Positions 10,751 to 20,396 of a stretch of DNA of 64,000 bases are shown here, in pieces. A program made the translations under genes and the position numbers. The DNA is from Sinonovacula constricta. Its lineage: Eukaryota; Mollusca; Bivalvia; Cardiida; Solecurtidae. Location of the stretch: the NCBI GenBank assembly GCA_007844125.1, contig CM017557.1, positions 62,634,174-62,698,173 on the forward strand. The letters run 5' to 3'. The first letter of the stretch is position 1; every line of letters begins with the position of its first letter. Under the pieces are notes generated by a model, which was given only the letters and a program-made list of their open reading frames with translations, searched no databases and was not told the origin of the DNA.

Positions 10751-10800
10751 CTCTGCTTAGTAGTCCAGTGAAGGAAAGTCAATTGTTTCATCTTTTTCAT
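10751..10800 (-). CDS. candidate first coding exon of the unnamed minus-strand gene
   Basis: The first in-frame Met in this frame is at 10800-10798 on the minus strand, giving MKKMKQLTFLHWTTKQ and two bases before a near-perfect donor (CAGAG then GTGAGA). The two-base exit agrees with the entry of exon 10078-10172. Upstream, two ATGs share a tiny frame ending at once in TGA, so a short uORF may precede the start. The exon lies 25-50 bases from the CCAAT/E2F/ETS/NRF1-like motif cluster, as expected for a promoter-proximal exon. Function is unknown. Confidence 0.45.
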
Positions 10801-10821
10801 CACATTTTTTGCATTTCGTTG

Positions 10822-10862
10822 AAAATTGGCGCGGCCGGAAGTGTAGACTGCGCATGTGCTAT
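10822..10862. promoter_or_regulatory. candidate bidirectional promoter with clustered housekeeping motifs
   Basis: Within about 40 bases are ATTGGC (inverted CCAAT box, 10825-10830), TTGGCGCG (E2F-like, 10826-10833), CCGGAAGTG (ETS/GABP type, 10835-10843) and TGCGCATGTGC (one mismatch to the NRF1 palindrome, 10849-10859). CpGs cluster here against a CpG-poor background. No TATA box is seen. A candidate minus exon begins just to the left and a possible plus 5' exon ends at a strong donor to the right. The motifs are seen; promoter activity and bidirectionality are inferred. Confidence 0.6.
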
Positions 10863-10991
10863 TGTAAATCGGGACCGCTCGGCGATTTCTTCGGTTATTT
10901 TCCGAAAGTTAGATTGACTTTTACTAAAACACCCTAAAAGCGACTTTTAAACTTTTATTATTAAATGGTGTTTATTCACATTCCCAATAAA
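10863..10991 (+). other. candidate 5' untranslated exon, plus strand
   Basis: Sequence right of the motif cluster runs to AATAAA followed by a consensus donor GTAAGAG at 10992. It would be a non-coding first exon for a plus-strand transcript, possibly the PAS gene. Only the donor and promoter proximity support it; the link to the PAS gene is not shown. Confidence 0.3.
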
Positions 10992-11204
10992 GTAAGAGTG
11001 GTTTTAACATGATACTCTACTGTCTGTTCTGTTATTTTGTTGTCATATTAGATATTAGACTGTAGATCTACTTGACCAGGTTTTCGAAAGACAACAACAA
11101 AAAGTTATTAAAAAACTGACATCTTTGGAATGAGATCAAAAAAATAAATATTGTACTGAGCTATTATTACCAAATCTTTTGTAGCTGTCTTAAATGATAA
11201 CATA

Positions 11205-11570
11205 GCTTAAAATTGCTTTTGTGATCAGTCAGGTCAAGGTCACTGTAACTCATAACAGCAATTTGCTTTCCATGTCTACTCAGGATTTAGATAGATATCA
11301 AATTTGGAAGTTAACTTGTTTATGGGATGCCAAAGTATGGGACTGTTTTTGTTGTCAATTAGTTTGAAGTACTGAGTCACTGTTACTAAATACATTTTAT
11401 TTTGTTTATGTTCATTATCTTAATTTTTTTGAGGATTAATCAGATTAAGTAGTTAACTAACTATCTCATGGGAAGAATATGTTAGGAATTGCTTTAGGGA
11501 TCAATTGTTGTCAAGTTATTAAATATATTTTTGGATTTTCTATAAATAACTCAAGATGGGAGTAAGGTAT
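11205..11570. repeat. dispersed repeat with CAGGTCAAGGTCACTGTAAC motif
   Basis: Contains CAGTCAGGTCAAGGTCACTG and ATAGATATCAAATTTGG.., words I associate with an abundant dispersed bivalve repeat. Diverged, with no coding content. Boundaries are approximate. Confidence 0.4.
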
Positions 11571-11699
11571 CATTACCAAATTACTTTCTAGGGAGAGTAA
11601 ATCTGGGACTGTTCTGTATAGGGTTGTGTGATTTCTGTTAAATAATAAATAATGACAAAAAAAATTAAAAAAAAAAAAAATGGCAGTTAGTATCTAGAG

Positions 11700-12075
11700 C
11701 TTTTTTATGTCACATTCTGGTAAGCTTTTTTCAACCAACTGTCCATCTAGCTGCATTAACAATTTGCTCGTAAACACTTTAAAGGCTACCGTTTTGATCC
11801 AATCTTAACCAACACTGGTGGTCAGAATGTCATTAAATGTTTGTCTGTATGAAATCTTGGATGAGTTAATAAATAGGTCACATGGTCAAAAAGTAGGTGA
11901 CTTGGTCAGATCTATAAAAACCTTGAGAACACATTAAAAGACTTTTTTGGGGCCTAATCTTCTTAGAACTTGACCAGAATCTTTGTTTGCAATAAATCTT
12001 GATGTGTAACTGTAGGCAAAGATTTGCTTCAACATAACTTGTAATCACTAGAATCCAAGGCATGGTTGTGAACAT
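11700..12075. repeat. dispersed GGTCA-rich bivalve-type repeat
   Basis: TTTTGATCCAATCTTAACC, GTCAGAATGT, TAGGTCACATGGTC, AGGTGACTTGGTCAGATC and CTTGACCAGAAT occur in the order expected of a widespread bivalve interspersed repeat. Family attribution is from memory, not from a search. Confidence 0.5.
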
Positions 12076-12298
12076 TTAGTCTTGTGATTAAATTTTAAAG
12101 CCAGTGTCCTCAGGTGAGCGATACAGGGCCATCATAGCTTTCTTGCTGTATATCTGCAAGTGGAACTGGTCATGCTGGTCAAGTTCTCTTTCAAATGTTA
12201 TTTCTTTAAAGAAATACAAAATAAATTTCTTAATGTCTTGGAATAATTTTATGCTTGCAAGACCACAACCTATCCACAATCCTAATGATAATTAGTTT

Positions 12299-12575
12299 TA
12301 AGCTTGCAAGATCGCAAGCTTCTTGCAATCTTCAGTGGAATATAAGATTGCAAGCTTGCAAGACCGCAAGCTTCTCGCAATCTTAATGGTATTTAAGATT
12401 GCGAGAAGTGTGCGAACAAAACCTAACCGCAACCTTAATTTCTATGCAAGCGAGCGTGCTCGCATCCGCGACCATAATATTTAAGAATTGCAATCTTATT
12501 AAGATTGCGACAAGCTTGCGCAAACTTGTCGCAAACTTGTGACGAGCTTGTCGCAAGCAAGCGTTTTGGTGTGGG
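12299..12575 (-). repeat. GCAAGC-palindrome array element, copy 2 (inverted)
   Basis: Ends GTTTTGGTGTGGG at 12562-12574, the exact reverse complement of the left end of copy 1 at 7544. The inside repeats AAGCTTGCAAGA, CGCAAGCTTCT and GCGACAAGCTTGCGC. The minus-strand frames overlapping it are repeat translations. Confidence 0.8.
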
Positions 12576-12578
12576 TTT

Positions 12579-12775
12579 GCCGGCATTTTTACCGATACTG
12601 TGCAGGGACATTTCTATCATTATAGCACACGGGCACTTATGAGGTGCCCAGGGACTGAACCCAGCCGGTCCATTATACTGACACCGATGAGTCAGGCGTA
12701 ATGCTGTCCCCTTAGCCCCGAGCGTTAGGAGGGAAGCCACTACTACCAACCTTAAAGTCTTTGGTTTGACCCTCC
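12579..12775 (-). mobile_element. SINE family A copy, head-truncated
   Basis: Reverse of family A: GCCGGCATTTTTACCGATACTG, GGGCACTTATGAGGTGCCC hairpin, GGTCCATTATACTGACACCG, CACTACTACCAAC. It stops near GGTTTGACC without the A/B-box head and abuts the GCAAGC element. Confidence 0.85.
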
Positions 12776-13139
12776 CCTGTCTCACTGGAGAATACTGTGG
12801 TACAGTGCCAGAAGTGGTTCTCTCAGTAAAACATTGCTGAAAGTATAGTGCCTGTTAAATATTATACGGAAAGCAGGATTTGGAAATGCTATCAATATAG
12901 TCCATTGCGCAAGAACTGTTATTTCGTAATGTGTGAGGGGGCTGAAATTCTCTATTTGTTGTCTGCAGATCGGTTATAAATAAAGTTGGGAAATGTATTC
13001 CTTGTACATATTTCTGCAGGTTTATTGTTTCAAGGCAAGGTTTTTGTAAATCTAGTGCAGGGTTAATATCTCCTTCCCCCTCCACATCTTTTTAATTGAT
13101 TTAAGTGTTTTTTTCTACCTTCTTCTTTCTTCTTTCCTA

Positions 13140-13235
13140 TGGTGAAGGTCTGCAAATGGCCTGTAGTGCACCAGTGGTTCTACATGGTCTGGGGTCTTAC
13201 TCTGTTGATAAAAGCTAGGCATCAATATTATGACT
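13140..13235 (+). mobile_element. SINE family C fragment
   Basis: GGTGAAGGTCTGCAAATGGC, GTGCACCAGTGGTTCTAC and TGGTCTGGGGTCTTAC match the central body of family C. Both ends are missing. Confidence 0.55.
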
Positions 13236-13496
13236 GTATTAGCGCTACTGGTATGTAATTTCAAAACAGCAAACATAACCATTATTATGTTTCACAATCA
13301 GACATAGATGCTATGGTAAACTTTTGTCTGATTGGAGAATAATAAATATTTAAGTTTGTTATATTTGCATATGCTATTTCTAGTGGAAAAGCTTGTTGTG
13401 TAGCACCATTTGTTTTCAGTATTTATATTTGTTTTGTTATTATTTAATATTGCCCCAACACTATGGTCAATCTATTTCTATCTGGGCAATGTCTAG

Positions 13497-13581
13497 ATAA
13501 TTATTGTTGGACGGAGATCCAAGATGTCAAGAGAAGAACGACAGGCACACTGTTGTCTAGTGGGAAGACCTCAGCCACATG
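13497..13581 (+). CDS. candidate 5' coding exon of the PAS gene
   Basis: A GC-richer patch in AT-rich DNA. An AG (CAATGTCTAG) precedes 13497; an ATG in fair context is at 13524; the frame reads MSREERQAHCCLVGRPQPH plus one base to a weak donor GTATCA. The one-base exit matches the two-base entry of exon 19059-19198 (junction codon GGG, Gly). A second frame (WTEIQDVKRRTTGT..) is also open here. It is not a bHLH region. It might be an alternative N-terminus of the PAS protein or chance; a matching phase is expected once in three. Confidence 0.3.
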
Positions 13582-14234
13582 GTATCATTGTTATAAATCA
13601 TACCATTACACTTCTGTTTTGTTTTTTTTTAAATTGAACTTAATTAAGTAAACTTAATTGAAATAAAGACCTTCAGGAAGCTTCCATGATTATACATAAA
13701 AACTTTCCTCAGAGATAAAAATTGTCCATAAATTTTTACATTGTCTCTCTCTCAACCAGATTAAGTATTGACTTAGCTTAAGTTAAGTTTGATTGTGATT
13801 TTTTTTTTGCTTAGAAGGAAGATAATGAGCAACAACCTGTGATAGAATGCTTCTGATTATTTGCTGTTCTTGGTTAATTTGTTTTGTATTTGGTGTACAT
13901 TGCTTTGGGCTGATTTACAGATTTTGGTTTAATATGTAAAACCAGACAATGTGCCTTTATCGAACACATGGAATGATAGCATATTTGTTTTTGTAGATTT
14001 AATGGAATGGTTTGTTGAACATATTCTTATCTTCTTCTTTGAAGATCTTGATCATTACTCTAATGGTAGGACCAGCTTAAACCATCTGTGATTTAATTAT
14101 TTTTGTATTTTTATCAAATCAATTTCTTATCTAGCTTTACCTATGAATTAATTTAACTGAGATGCCCTCAGATCAAATCTGCATTCACTGGTACAATATA
14201 TAATATATGGTTTGCTGTGGGGTTGTTTTCTGCT
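13582..14234. other. putative intron; nothing recognised
   Basis: AT-rich, with poly-T runs. No exon or repeat recognised. Confidence 0.4.
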
Positions 14235-14425
14235 TTCTTTACCTCACTGACACAAGTTTGGTCATATTTACATACCGGTGATGCCGCACCATAACTTATG
14301 GAAGAAGATCCCAACACCAATGTCTCGGTTGATCCACCGGCACACAGCAGGTCATCTGACAGGCCCATCCACACATTAAGTTCTTTGCTCTGACAAAGAC
14401 TATAACCCTGAGAGAGGAGCTGAGA
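14235..14425 (-). mobile_element. SINE family C copy (inverted, diverged)
   Basis: The minus strand reads GCAAAGAACTTAATGTG, then a GTGTGCCGGTGG word and ..GACATTGGTGTTGGGATCTTC, the family C body. This explains the protein-like minus frame in this stretch (words such as LSDDLLCAGGSTE), so I do not call a gene. Confidence 0.65.
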
Positions 14426-15164
14426 ATTTACACTATAAATGTTTTTCTTTAGTCGGACAGAAAATATTTCAAAGTTTGCTGTGAAGCTTAGAAGCAAAAG
14501 AAAGACCCCATTTTAATTATGTTACGTACATTTTACTTTATGTTACAGCAATTTGTTTAGCCAGTACATATGTTCTTACTGGTATTTGCCCTCAAGTTAT
14601 CTGGTCTGAAAACAACCAAGAATTCACAGTAAAAAAATAATTGCCTATTCTTTGCTTTTTTTCTTGAAGGTTGAAAATTATGAAATACTTGAGACTATTT
14701 AAGCAAATTCTTACCAGTTAAGCACTTGTCATTTATATTGTCCTAATTTGTATAATTTATACAACTTAGCCGTAGTCTCAACCTAAATCAGGTCCAGACA
14801 TCCAGGATTATAAATGCGTCTGCTATATTCATGACAGTTGTTATTCCTTACATCTTGCCTTATTTAAGCCCCAGTAAATGTCAGTAAATTTTTAATGTTC
14901 AGATCGCCAATTTCAACTGTCATATGCATTACTTAAGAATATTCTTTTCTGTTTTCATAGAAATTTATTTGTTGAATATTTAATAAAAGAAAATAAGAGC
15001 ACGTGCATCCAGAATGAAAGAATTGCATCAAGGTTAAATAACATTTAGAAGGTTTGACTTCATTTTTTTTTCCTTGTCCCAAAATCACATGTACTAACAT
15101 GTGTATCTAAATGAGGAGAATTGATGTCATCTAAATGTATGGAAATGAACTTATTTAAATTCTT
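14426..15164. other. putative intron; nothing recognised
   Basis: AT-rich sequence on both strands with no exon or element recognised. Confidence 0.4.
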
Positions 15165-15835
15165 GACCTGTTTGTACTGGTATATGGGTTGTTGTTGGTG
15201 AACATGCAACCTAGCTGGTATTTGGCTTGGGTTGTTGAGAACTGACTAACTTACTGGTATATGGGTTGTTAGTGAACATGCTAGCTAGCTGGTATATGGT
15301 TTGGGTTGTTGTGAACTGACCGGCTTACTGGTATATGGGTTGTTAGTGAACATGCTAGCTAGCTGGTATATGGTTTGGGTTGTTGTGAACTGACCGGCTT
15401 ACTGGTATATGGGTTGTTAGTGAACATGCTAGCTAGCTGGTATATGGTTTGGGTTGTTGTGAACTGACCGGCTTACTGGTATATGGGTTGTTAGTGAACA
15501 TGCTAGCTAGCTGGTATATGGTTTGGGTTGTTGTGAACTGACTGGCTTAGTGGTATATGGGTTGTTAGTGAACATGCAACCTAGCTGGTATTTGGCTTGG
15601 GTTGTTGAGAACTGACTAACTTACTGGTATATGGGTTGTTAGTGAACATGCTAGCTAGCTGGTATATGGTTTGGGTTGTTGTGAACTGACTGGCTTAGTG
15701 GTATATGGGTTGTTAGTGAACATGCAAGCTAGCTGGTATATGGCTTGGGTTGTTGTGAACTGACTGGCTTAGTGGTATATGGGTTGTTAGTGAACATGCA
15801 AGCTAGATGGTATATGGCTTGGGTTGTTGTGAACT
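15165..15835. repeat. satellite, 74-bp unit, about nine copies
   Basis: ACTGGTATATGGGTTGTTAG recurs at 15253, 15327, 15401 and 15475 at exact 74-base steps. Each unit holds two related halves (TGGTATATGGGTTGTTAGTG and TGGTATATGGTTTGGGTTGT) and the palindrome GCTAGCTAGC. Inner copies are nearly identical, edge copies diverged. Confidence 0.95.
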
Positions 15836-17130
15836 GTTGTCAACAGGCTTGCTTACTGATATATGATTTGTTATGAATAGGCTACCTTACCAATATATGG
15901 GTTGTTGTAAACAGGCTAGCTTACTGGTATATGATTTGTTAGGAACAGGCTACCTTACCAATATATGGGTTTTTGTGAACAGGCTAGATTTCTAGTATAT
16001 TGGTTGATGTGATCAGGCTAGCTTACTGGCATATGGTTTCTTAGTAACAGGCTAGCTTGCTGGCATATGGTTTCTAAGTAACAGGCTAGCTTGCTGGCAT
16101 ATGGTTTCTAAGTAACAGGCTAGCTTGCTGGCATATGGTTTCTTAGTAACAGGCTAGCTTGCTGGCATATGGTTTCTTAGTAACAGGCTAGCTTGCTGGC
16201 ATATGGTTTCTAAGTAACAGGCTAGCTTGCTGGCATATGGTTTCTTAGTAACAGGCTAGCTTGCTGGCATATGGTTTCTAAGTAACAGGCTAGCTTGCTG
16301 GCATATGGTTTCTTAGAAACAGGCTAGCTTGCTGGCATATGGTTTCTTAGTAACAGGCTAGCTTGCAGGCATATGGTTTCTAAGTAACAGGCTAGCTTGC
16401 TGGCATATGGTTTCTTAGTAACAGGCTAGCTTGCTGGCATATGGTTTCTTAGTAACAGGCTAGCTTGCAGGCATATGGTTTCTAAGTAACAGGCTAGCTT
16501 ACTTACAAGCTAGCTGACAAGTATATGGGTTGTTGGTAAACAGGCTAGCTTACTGGCATAGTGTTTCTTTGTAACAGGCTAGCTTACTGGCATATGGTTT
16601 CTTAGTAACAGGCTAGCTTACTGGCATATGGTTTCTAAGTAACAGGCTAGCTTGCAGGCATATGGTTTCTAAGTAACAGGCTAGCTTACTTACAAGCTAG
16701 CTGACAAGTATATGGGTTGTTGGTAAACAGGCTAGCTTACTGGCATAGTGTTTCTTAGTAACAGGCTAGCTTACTGGCATAGTGTTTCTTAGTAACAGGC
16801 TAGCTTACTGGCATATGGTTTCTTAGTAACAGGCTAGCTTGCTGGCATATGGTTTCTAAGTAACAGGCTAGCTTGCTGGCATATGGTTTCTAAGTAACAG
16901 ACTAGCTTATTTACAAGCTAGCTGACAAGTATATGGGTTGTTGGTAAACAGGCTAGCTTACTGGCATAGTGTTTCTTAGTAACAGGCCAGCTTACTGGCA
17001 TACCGTTTCTTAGTAACAAGCTAGCTTACAAGTATATGGGTTGTTGGTAAACAGGCTAGCTTACTGGCAAATTGTTTCTTAGTAACAAGCCAGCTAGCTT
17101 ACAAGTATATGGGTTGTTGGTGAACAGGGT
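15836..17130. repeat. satellite, 34-bp unit with higher-order structure
   Basis: TGGCATATGGTTTCTTAGTA then ACAGGCTAGCTTGC repeats at 34-base steps (for example 16027, 16061), about 25-30 units. A longer insert (TTACTTACAAGCTAGCTGAC then AAGTATATGGGTTGTTGG) recurs near 16.50, 16.69, 16.91 and 17.03 kb, producing a higher-order period of roughly 200 bp. The GGCTAGC word links it to the 74-bp family on its left. Confidence 0.95.
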
Positions 17131-17132
17131 AG

Positions 17133-17335
17133 CTTACAGCATGGCCTCTCACTGCATGGGTGCAAGTCATGTTCAGGGCAGAGGACTTAATGTGGAAATG
17201 TCTTCCAGCTAACCTTCGGTGCCCAGTTGTTCTTCCCAGACATTTGTCTGTGGTCTTCCTTCACCAGAATTGCTGGATTTCACTATAATGTGTTTAATTA
17301 TGTAGCTGCAATGTATTTCTAAAACAAACAAAACA
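17133..17335 (+). mobile_element. SINE family C copy, head-truncated
   Basis: GCATGGCCTCTCACTGCATGG, AGGACTTAATGTGGAAATGTC, GTTCTTCCCAGACATTTGTC and an A-rich end AAAACAAACAAAACAAACC. It directly follows the satellite. Confidence 0.75.
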
Positions 17336-18433
17336 AACCAATCCAGCATGAAGAAAGGTCATAAATAAGGCATGTGCTTGGAGATTTTATCTCTTATTTC
17401 TATGTTATCACTATCCTGTATTTCGTCCAAGGCTAGCTGCATATTAATGTGGATAATAAATTATCTTCATTTCAAAACTCAAGTCTGCTAGGGGTGCAAA
17501 TATTAAATCATACATGTATGATAAGATTTTACTAAAAAAAGTCAAGTCCTCATGCTCATTTCGAAATGGAACAATATCTGCCAGATTTCCGTGACATTTG
17601 TTCATGGTAGTTTAAGCATAGGCAGTAAGTAGAATACCTATATTGCAATTGTTTTGTAAATATCAATTTAATTAGTTGGCTTTTATTCATATCCTGTTAA
17701 TGGTTAAGGTAAACAGATGTTTGATCTTTTTAATTTATTTTTTTAAATTGGTATGTCATTTATAACAACAAAAACACCTTATGTTGAACATTTTTGCGAT
17801 ATGTAGGCATTCATTATCATATTACGGTCAACCATCACCTCTTTTTCTCCTTCTTCTTTTTATCACCATCAGTATCAACATCATCAAAATATTTTTTTGC
17901 CTTTAGCATGTACACTGAGGACTACAGTTTTAGCACACAAAAAAGTATTGTTGAAGTGGAAAAGGGAGGAGGCATTTATATGGATAACAACACAAAAGTA
18001 TTCTTTGCAGAGGCCTTTTTTATTGCTCTGTCTCAGTTTATTTAGTTTTGTGGTTCCCAAAGAAACGTTGTTAAATTGCTTCCAAAGTTTTAACATTTAC
18101 TATAGAGTAAAGAACAAATTCATTTAGTGTCATGTAACCTATGAAAGTCTGCAAAACAAACTTTCCCCATGTGCAAATTTCAGCGAGCATTCCATATATA
18201 GGCGTCGCGCTCCAGCATGTTGCCAATCATTTAAAAACAAGTCTGCTAGTAAGGTATGAAACATAACTAAACAGACATATGGTGTGTTATCACTTGAAAC
18301 TTTCTTGCTATGACATTTGTTCCTATGCTATAACCTCAAGCTACTGGTCACATGTTCAACTCTGAAACAAACATTTATATTGTCACTTGATGAAAACTAT
18401 AACTATTTTATGCCTGGAGCTACCAGTCACTTG
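17336..18433. other. putative intron; nothing recognised
   Basis: AT-rich. A CTT-rich run lies near 17.84 kb. Overlapping plus and minus frames at 17.8-18.1 kb lack coding character. Confidence 0.4.
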
Positions 18434-18828
18434 CAGGGCTGGAAAGATTTTCTTTTCAATGACTAGTCCTGGGCTAGTAACCTGGACAAAAATTACTTGT
18501 CCAAATATTTGTGTCATTTTCAGTAAACGAACAAGATGTTTTTTCTTTTCTTTTTTTGTCTAGAAGCATTTATTTATCACACATCATGATGGGCTGTTTT
18601 GTACAGATGTGTGCATTGTACATGTACTGCCTTTACGTGTTGTTGATAAATGCTCCTGGCATGAAATTGAATGTCTTCATCGCTAATTAAAAATCGCTGT
18701 TTGTCACTTGTCCAACTGCCAATTTAGGAATTGTCCAGGACTAATTTAATGATCAATGACCAGTAGCCCGAAGCTGCATTTTGACTTGTCCAGGATGGAC
18801 TTCGGGCTACCATATTTTTCCAGCCCTG
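18434..18828. mobile_element. hAT-like MITE
   Basis: Ends CAGGGCTGGAAA and TTTCCAGCCCTG are perfect inverted repeats. Similarity extends inward (AGTCCTGGGCTAGTAACC.. and GGTAGCCCGAAGTCCATCC in reverse). CAGGG termini are typical of hAT transposons. The 395-base length and absence of an ORF point to a non-autonomous element. I did not find a clean 8-bp target-site duplication. Confidence 0.7.
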
Positions 18829-19058
18829 ACTTTGTTCTTGCAAGGTGTACAATTTTGTTTGATTGTTTAGAACAATGGTGAAATAGTAAAAATATAAAAT
18901 ATGTGCTGATCCTTAAAAAAAATGTGTAACAAAACCTTGCAGAAAAACCCGAAATTTGTTTGTATAAGACAGCAGTTATATTTTACAGCAGGATTTGTTT
19001 ATGATGGAAATGATTTAATCTTTAGAACTAATATTCTTCTTTATTTGTGTATTTTCAG

Positions 19059-19198
19059 GGACAGCTCTCAGCATGTTTGGTATGGAAGAAGGACAGTTGA
19101 TGATGGATGGACTCAATGGCTTCCTGATCTTCGTCAACAAGAAGGGCAATGTCAAATTTGTCTCACCTACCATCTGCGATCATCTTGGGCTTAAAATG
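19059..19198 (+). CDS. PAS-A domain exon 1 of an AHR-like (bHLH-PAS family) gene
   Basis: An acceptor (TTTGTGTATTTTCAG) precedes 19059 and a consensus donor (AAAATG then GTGAGT) follows 19198. The 140 bases equal two bases plus 46 codons. The frame reads TALSMFGMEEGQLMMDGLNG, then FLIFVNKKGNVKFVSPTIC and DHLGLKM. This is the start of a PAS fold: D-G-L-N-G-F-L-I-F-V, a turn with K-K-G-N-V, then F-V-S-P-T-I-x-D-H-L-G. The E-E-G-Q-L-M-M-D-G-L-N-G-F stretch and the S-x-T-I-x-D-x-L-G motif fit aryl hydrocarbon receptors better than HIF, SIM or CLOCK types. PAS-A of this group mediates dimerisation with ARNT and regulation of transcription in the nucleus; for this protein that is inferred. A SINE begins a few bases after the donor. 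Confidence 0.8.
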
Positions 19199-19202
19199 GT
19201 GA

Positions 19203-19498
19203 GTTTGTTTATTGGGTTTACCATCCCACCAACAGTATTTCAGTTATCTGGAGTTGGTGTCCACTTGAAGCAGATATAGTGCTGCCTTCACTGTGTATAG
19301 CATGCCGTGAACACCTGGCATGATACCACACCCAGTCACATTATCCTGACACTGGGCTAACTAGTTATGGAACTACCCTTAGCAAGGGAGCTATACCACT
19401 ACCATTTTTAACGACTTTGGTATGTTGCATCCTGGGATCAAACCAGAGGCCTCATGTACCTGGAGCTTATGCTCTACCAATTGCACTACCAGATACGG
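19203..19498 (-). mobile_element. SINE family B copy abutting a splice donor
   Basis: Reverse orientation, from GTTTGTTTATTGGGTTTACC through CCAACAGTATTTCAG, CTTGAAGCAGATATAGTGC and GGGATCAAACCAGAGGCC to ACCAGATACGG. Its tail starts about 4-5 bases after the end of the PAS exon, so part of the GTGAGTTTG donor context is shared with, or made by, the element's GAGTTTGTTTATTGGG end. Confidence 0.9.
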
Positions 19499-19698
19499 TA
19501 TAAAAATTGTCTATATTGGTTTGAACCTATGCACATTGGTAGTTGTGCCAGTTTTTTCCTGTATAACAATTATTTATATTTCCACAAAGTGAGGCATATA
19601 GCCAAGGCACTGTCTGTTTGTCTTTGTGTCTATCCAAGAGCTAATCCAATCTGTATGTCCATATTTCTTTGTATTATCTCACAAGCATACACTTGAAA

Positions 19699-19947
19699 AG
19701 AGGGCCCCAATGGCATAGTGGTAGAGTCGCCGATCTGTAACTCCTCTGACTGTTTAGCCTCTCACTGCCTGGGTTCGAGTCCCATTCGGGGCGAAGGACA
19801 ATGTGAGAAGGTCTTCCAGCTGACTTGCGGTATGCCGGTGGTTCTACCCAGACATGTGTCTGGGGTCTTCCTCCACCAAAAAGCTGGATGTTGCTATAAT
19901 GATCATAAATGGTCACTTTAATGTATGTCAAAAACAAACAACCAAAA
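19699..19947 (+). mobile_element. SINE family C copy with 13-bp target-site duplication
   Basis: CATACACTTGAAA is present at 19686-19698 and 19948-19960, flanking the element exactly. Head: GGCATAGTGGTAGAGTCGCC (A-box region) and GGTTCGAGTCCC (B-box). The body ends CAAAAACAAACAACCAAAA. This copy best defines family C. Confidence 0.95.
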
Positions 19948-20127
19948 CATACACTTGAAAGTGCGTCAATTGTGATATATACAGGTACAAATATTAAGGC
20001 CAAGGTCCTTTTCAAGGTTAAATTTATGATCTCTGCATCTGAGGAAATAAGTTAGTTCCAAGGACATTTTTTGTTCCTGTTTGTTTTCTACTACCATTGC
20101 ACTAAATCTTATATATATCAGATGTTA

Positions 20128-20396
20128 CCAGCCGCAATAGCTCAGGTGGTAGAGCGTCAGATCGGGAGGTCATGGGTTCAAACCCCTGCCAGGTTAAACC
20201 AAAGACTTTAAAGTTGGTAGTAGTGGCTTCCCTCCTAACGCTCGGGAGTAAGGGGAGAGCATTATGCCTGACTTGTCGGTGTCAGTATAATGGACCGGCC
20301 GGGTTCAGTCCCTGGGCACCTCATAAGTGCCCCTGTGCTATAATGATAGAAATGTTGCTGCACAGTATCGGCAAAAATGCCGGCTAATCCCATCCC
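20128..20396 (+). mobile_element. SINE family A copy with 13-bp target-site duplication
   Basis: ATATCAGATGTTA occurs at 20115-20127 and 20397-20409. Between them: GCCGCAATAGCTCAGGTGGT (A-box), GGTTCAAACCCC (B-box), the GGCACCTCATAAGTGCC hairpin and the terminal GCCGGCTAATCCCATCCC. Confidence 0.95.

Noticed and set aside
12435..12785. 116-codon minus ORF (similar frames at 6.3 and 20.2 kb)
   Set aside because: It translates a family A SINE plus part of the GCAAGC element; the same peptide recurs wherever the SINE inserts.
14168..14497. 109-codon minus ORF with protein-like words
   Set aside because: Most of it is the reverse complement of a family C SINE.
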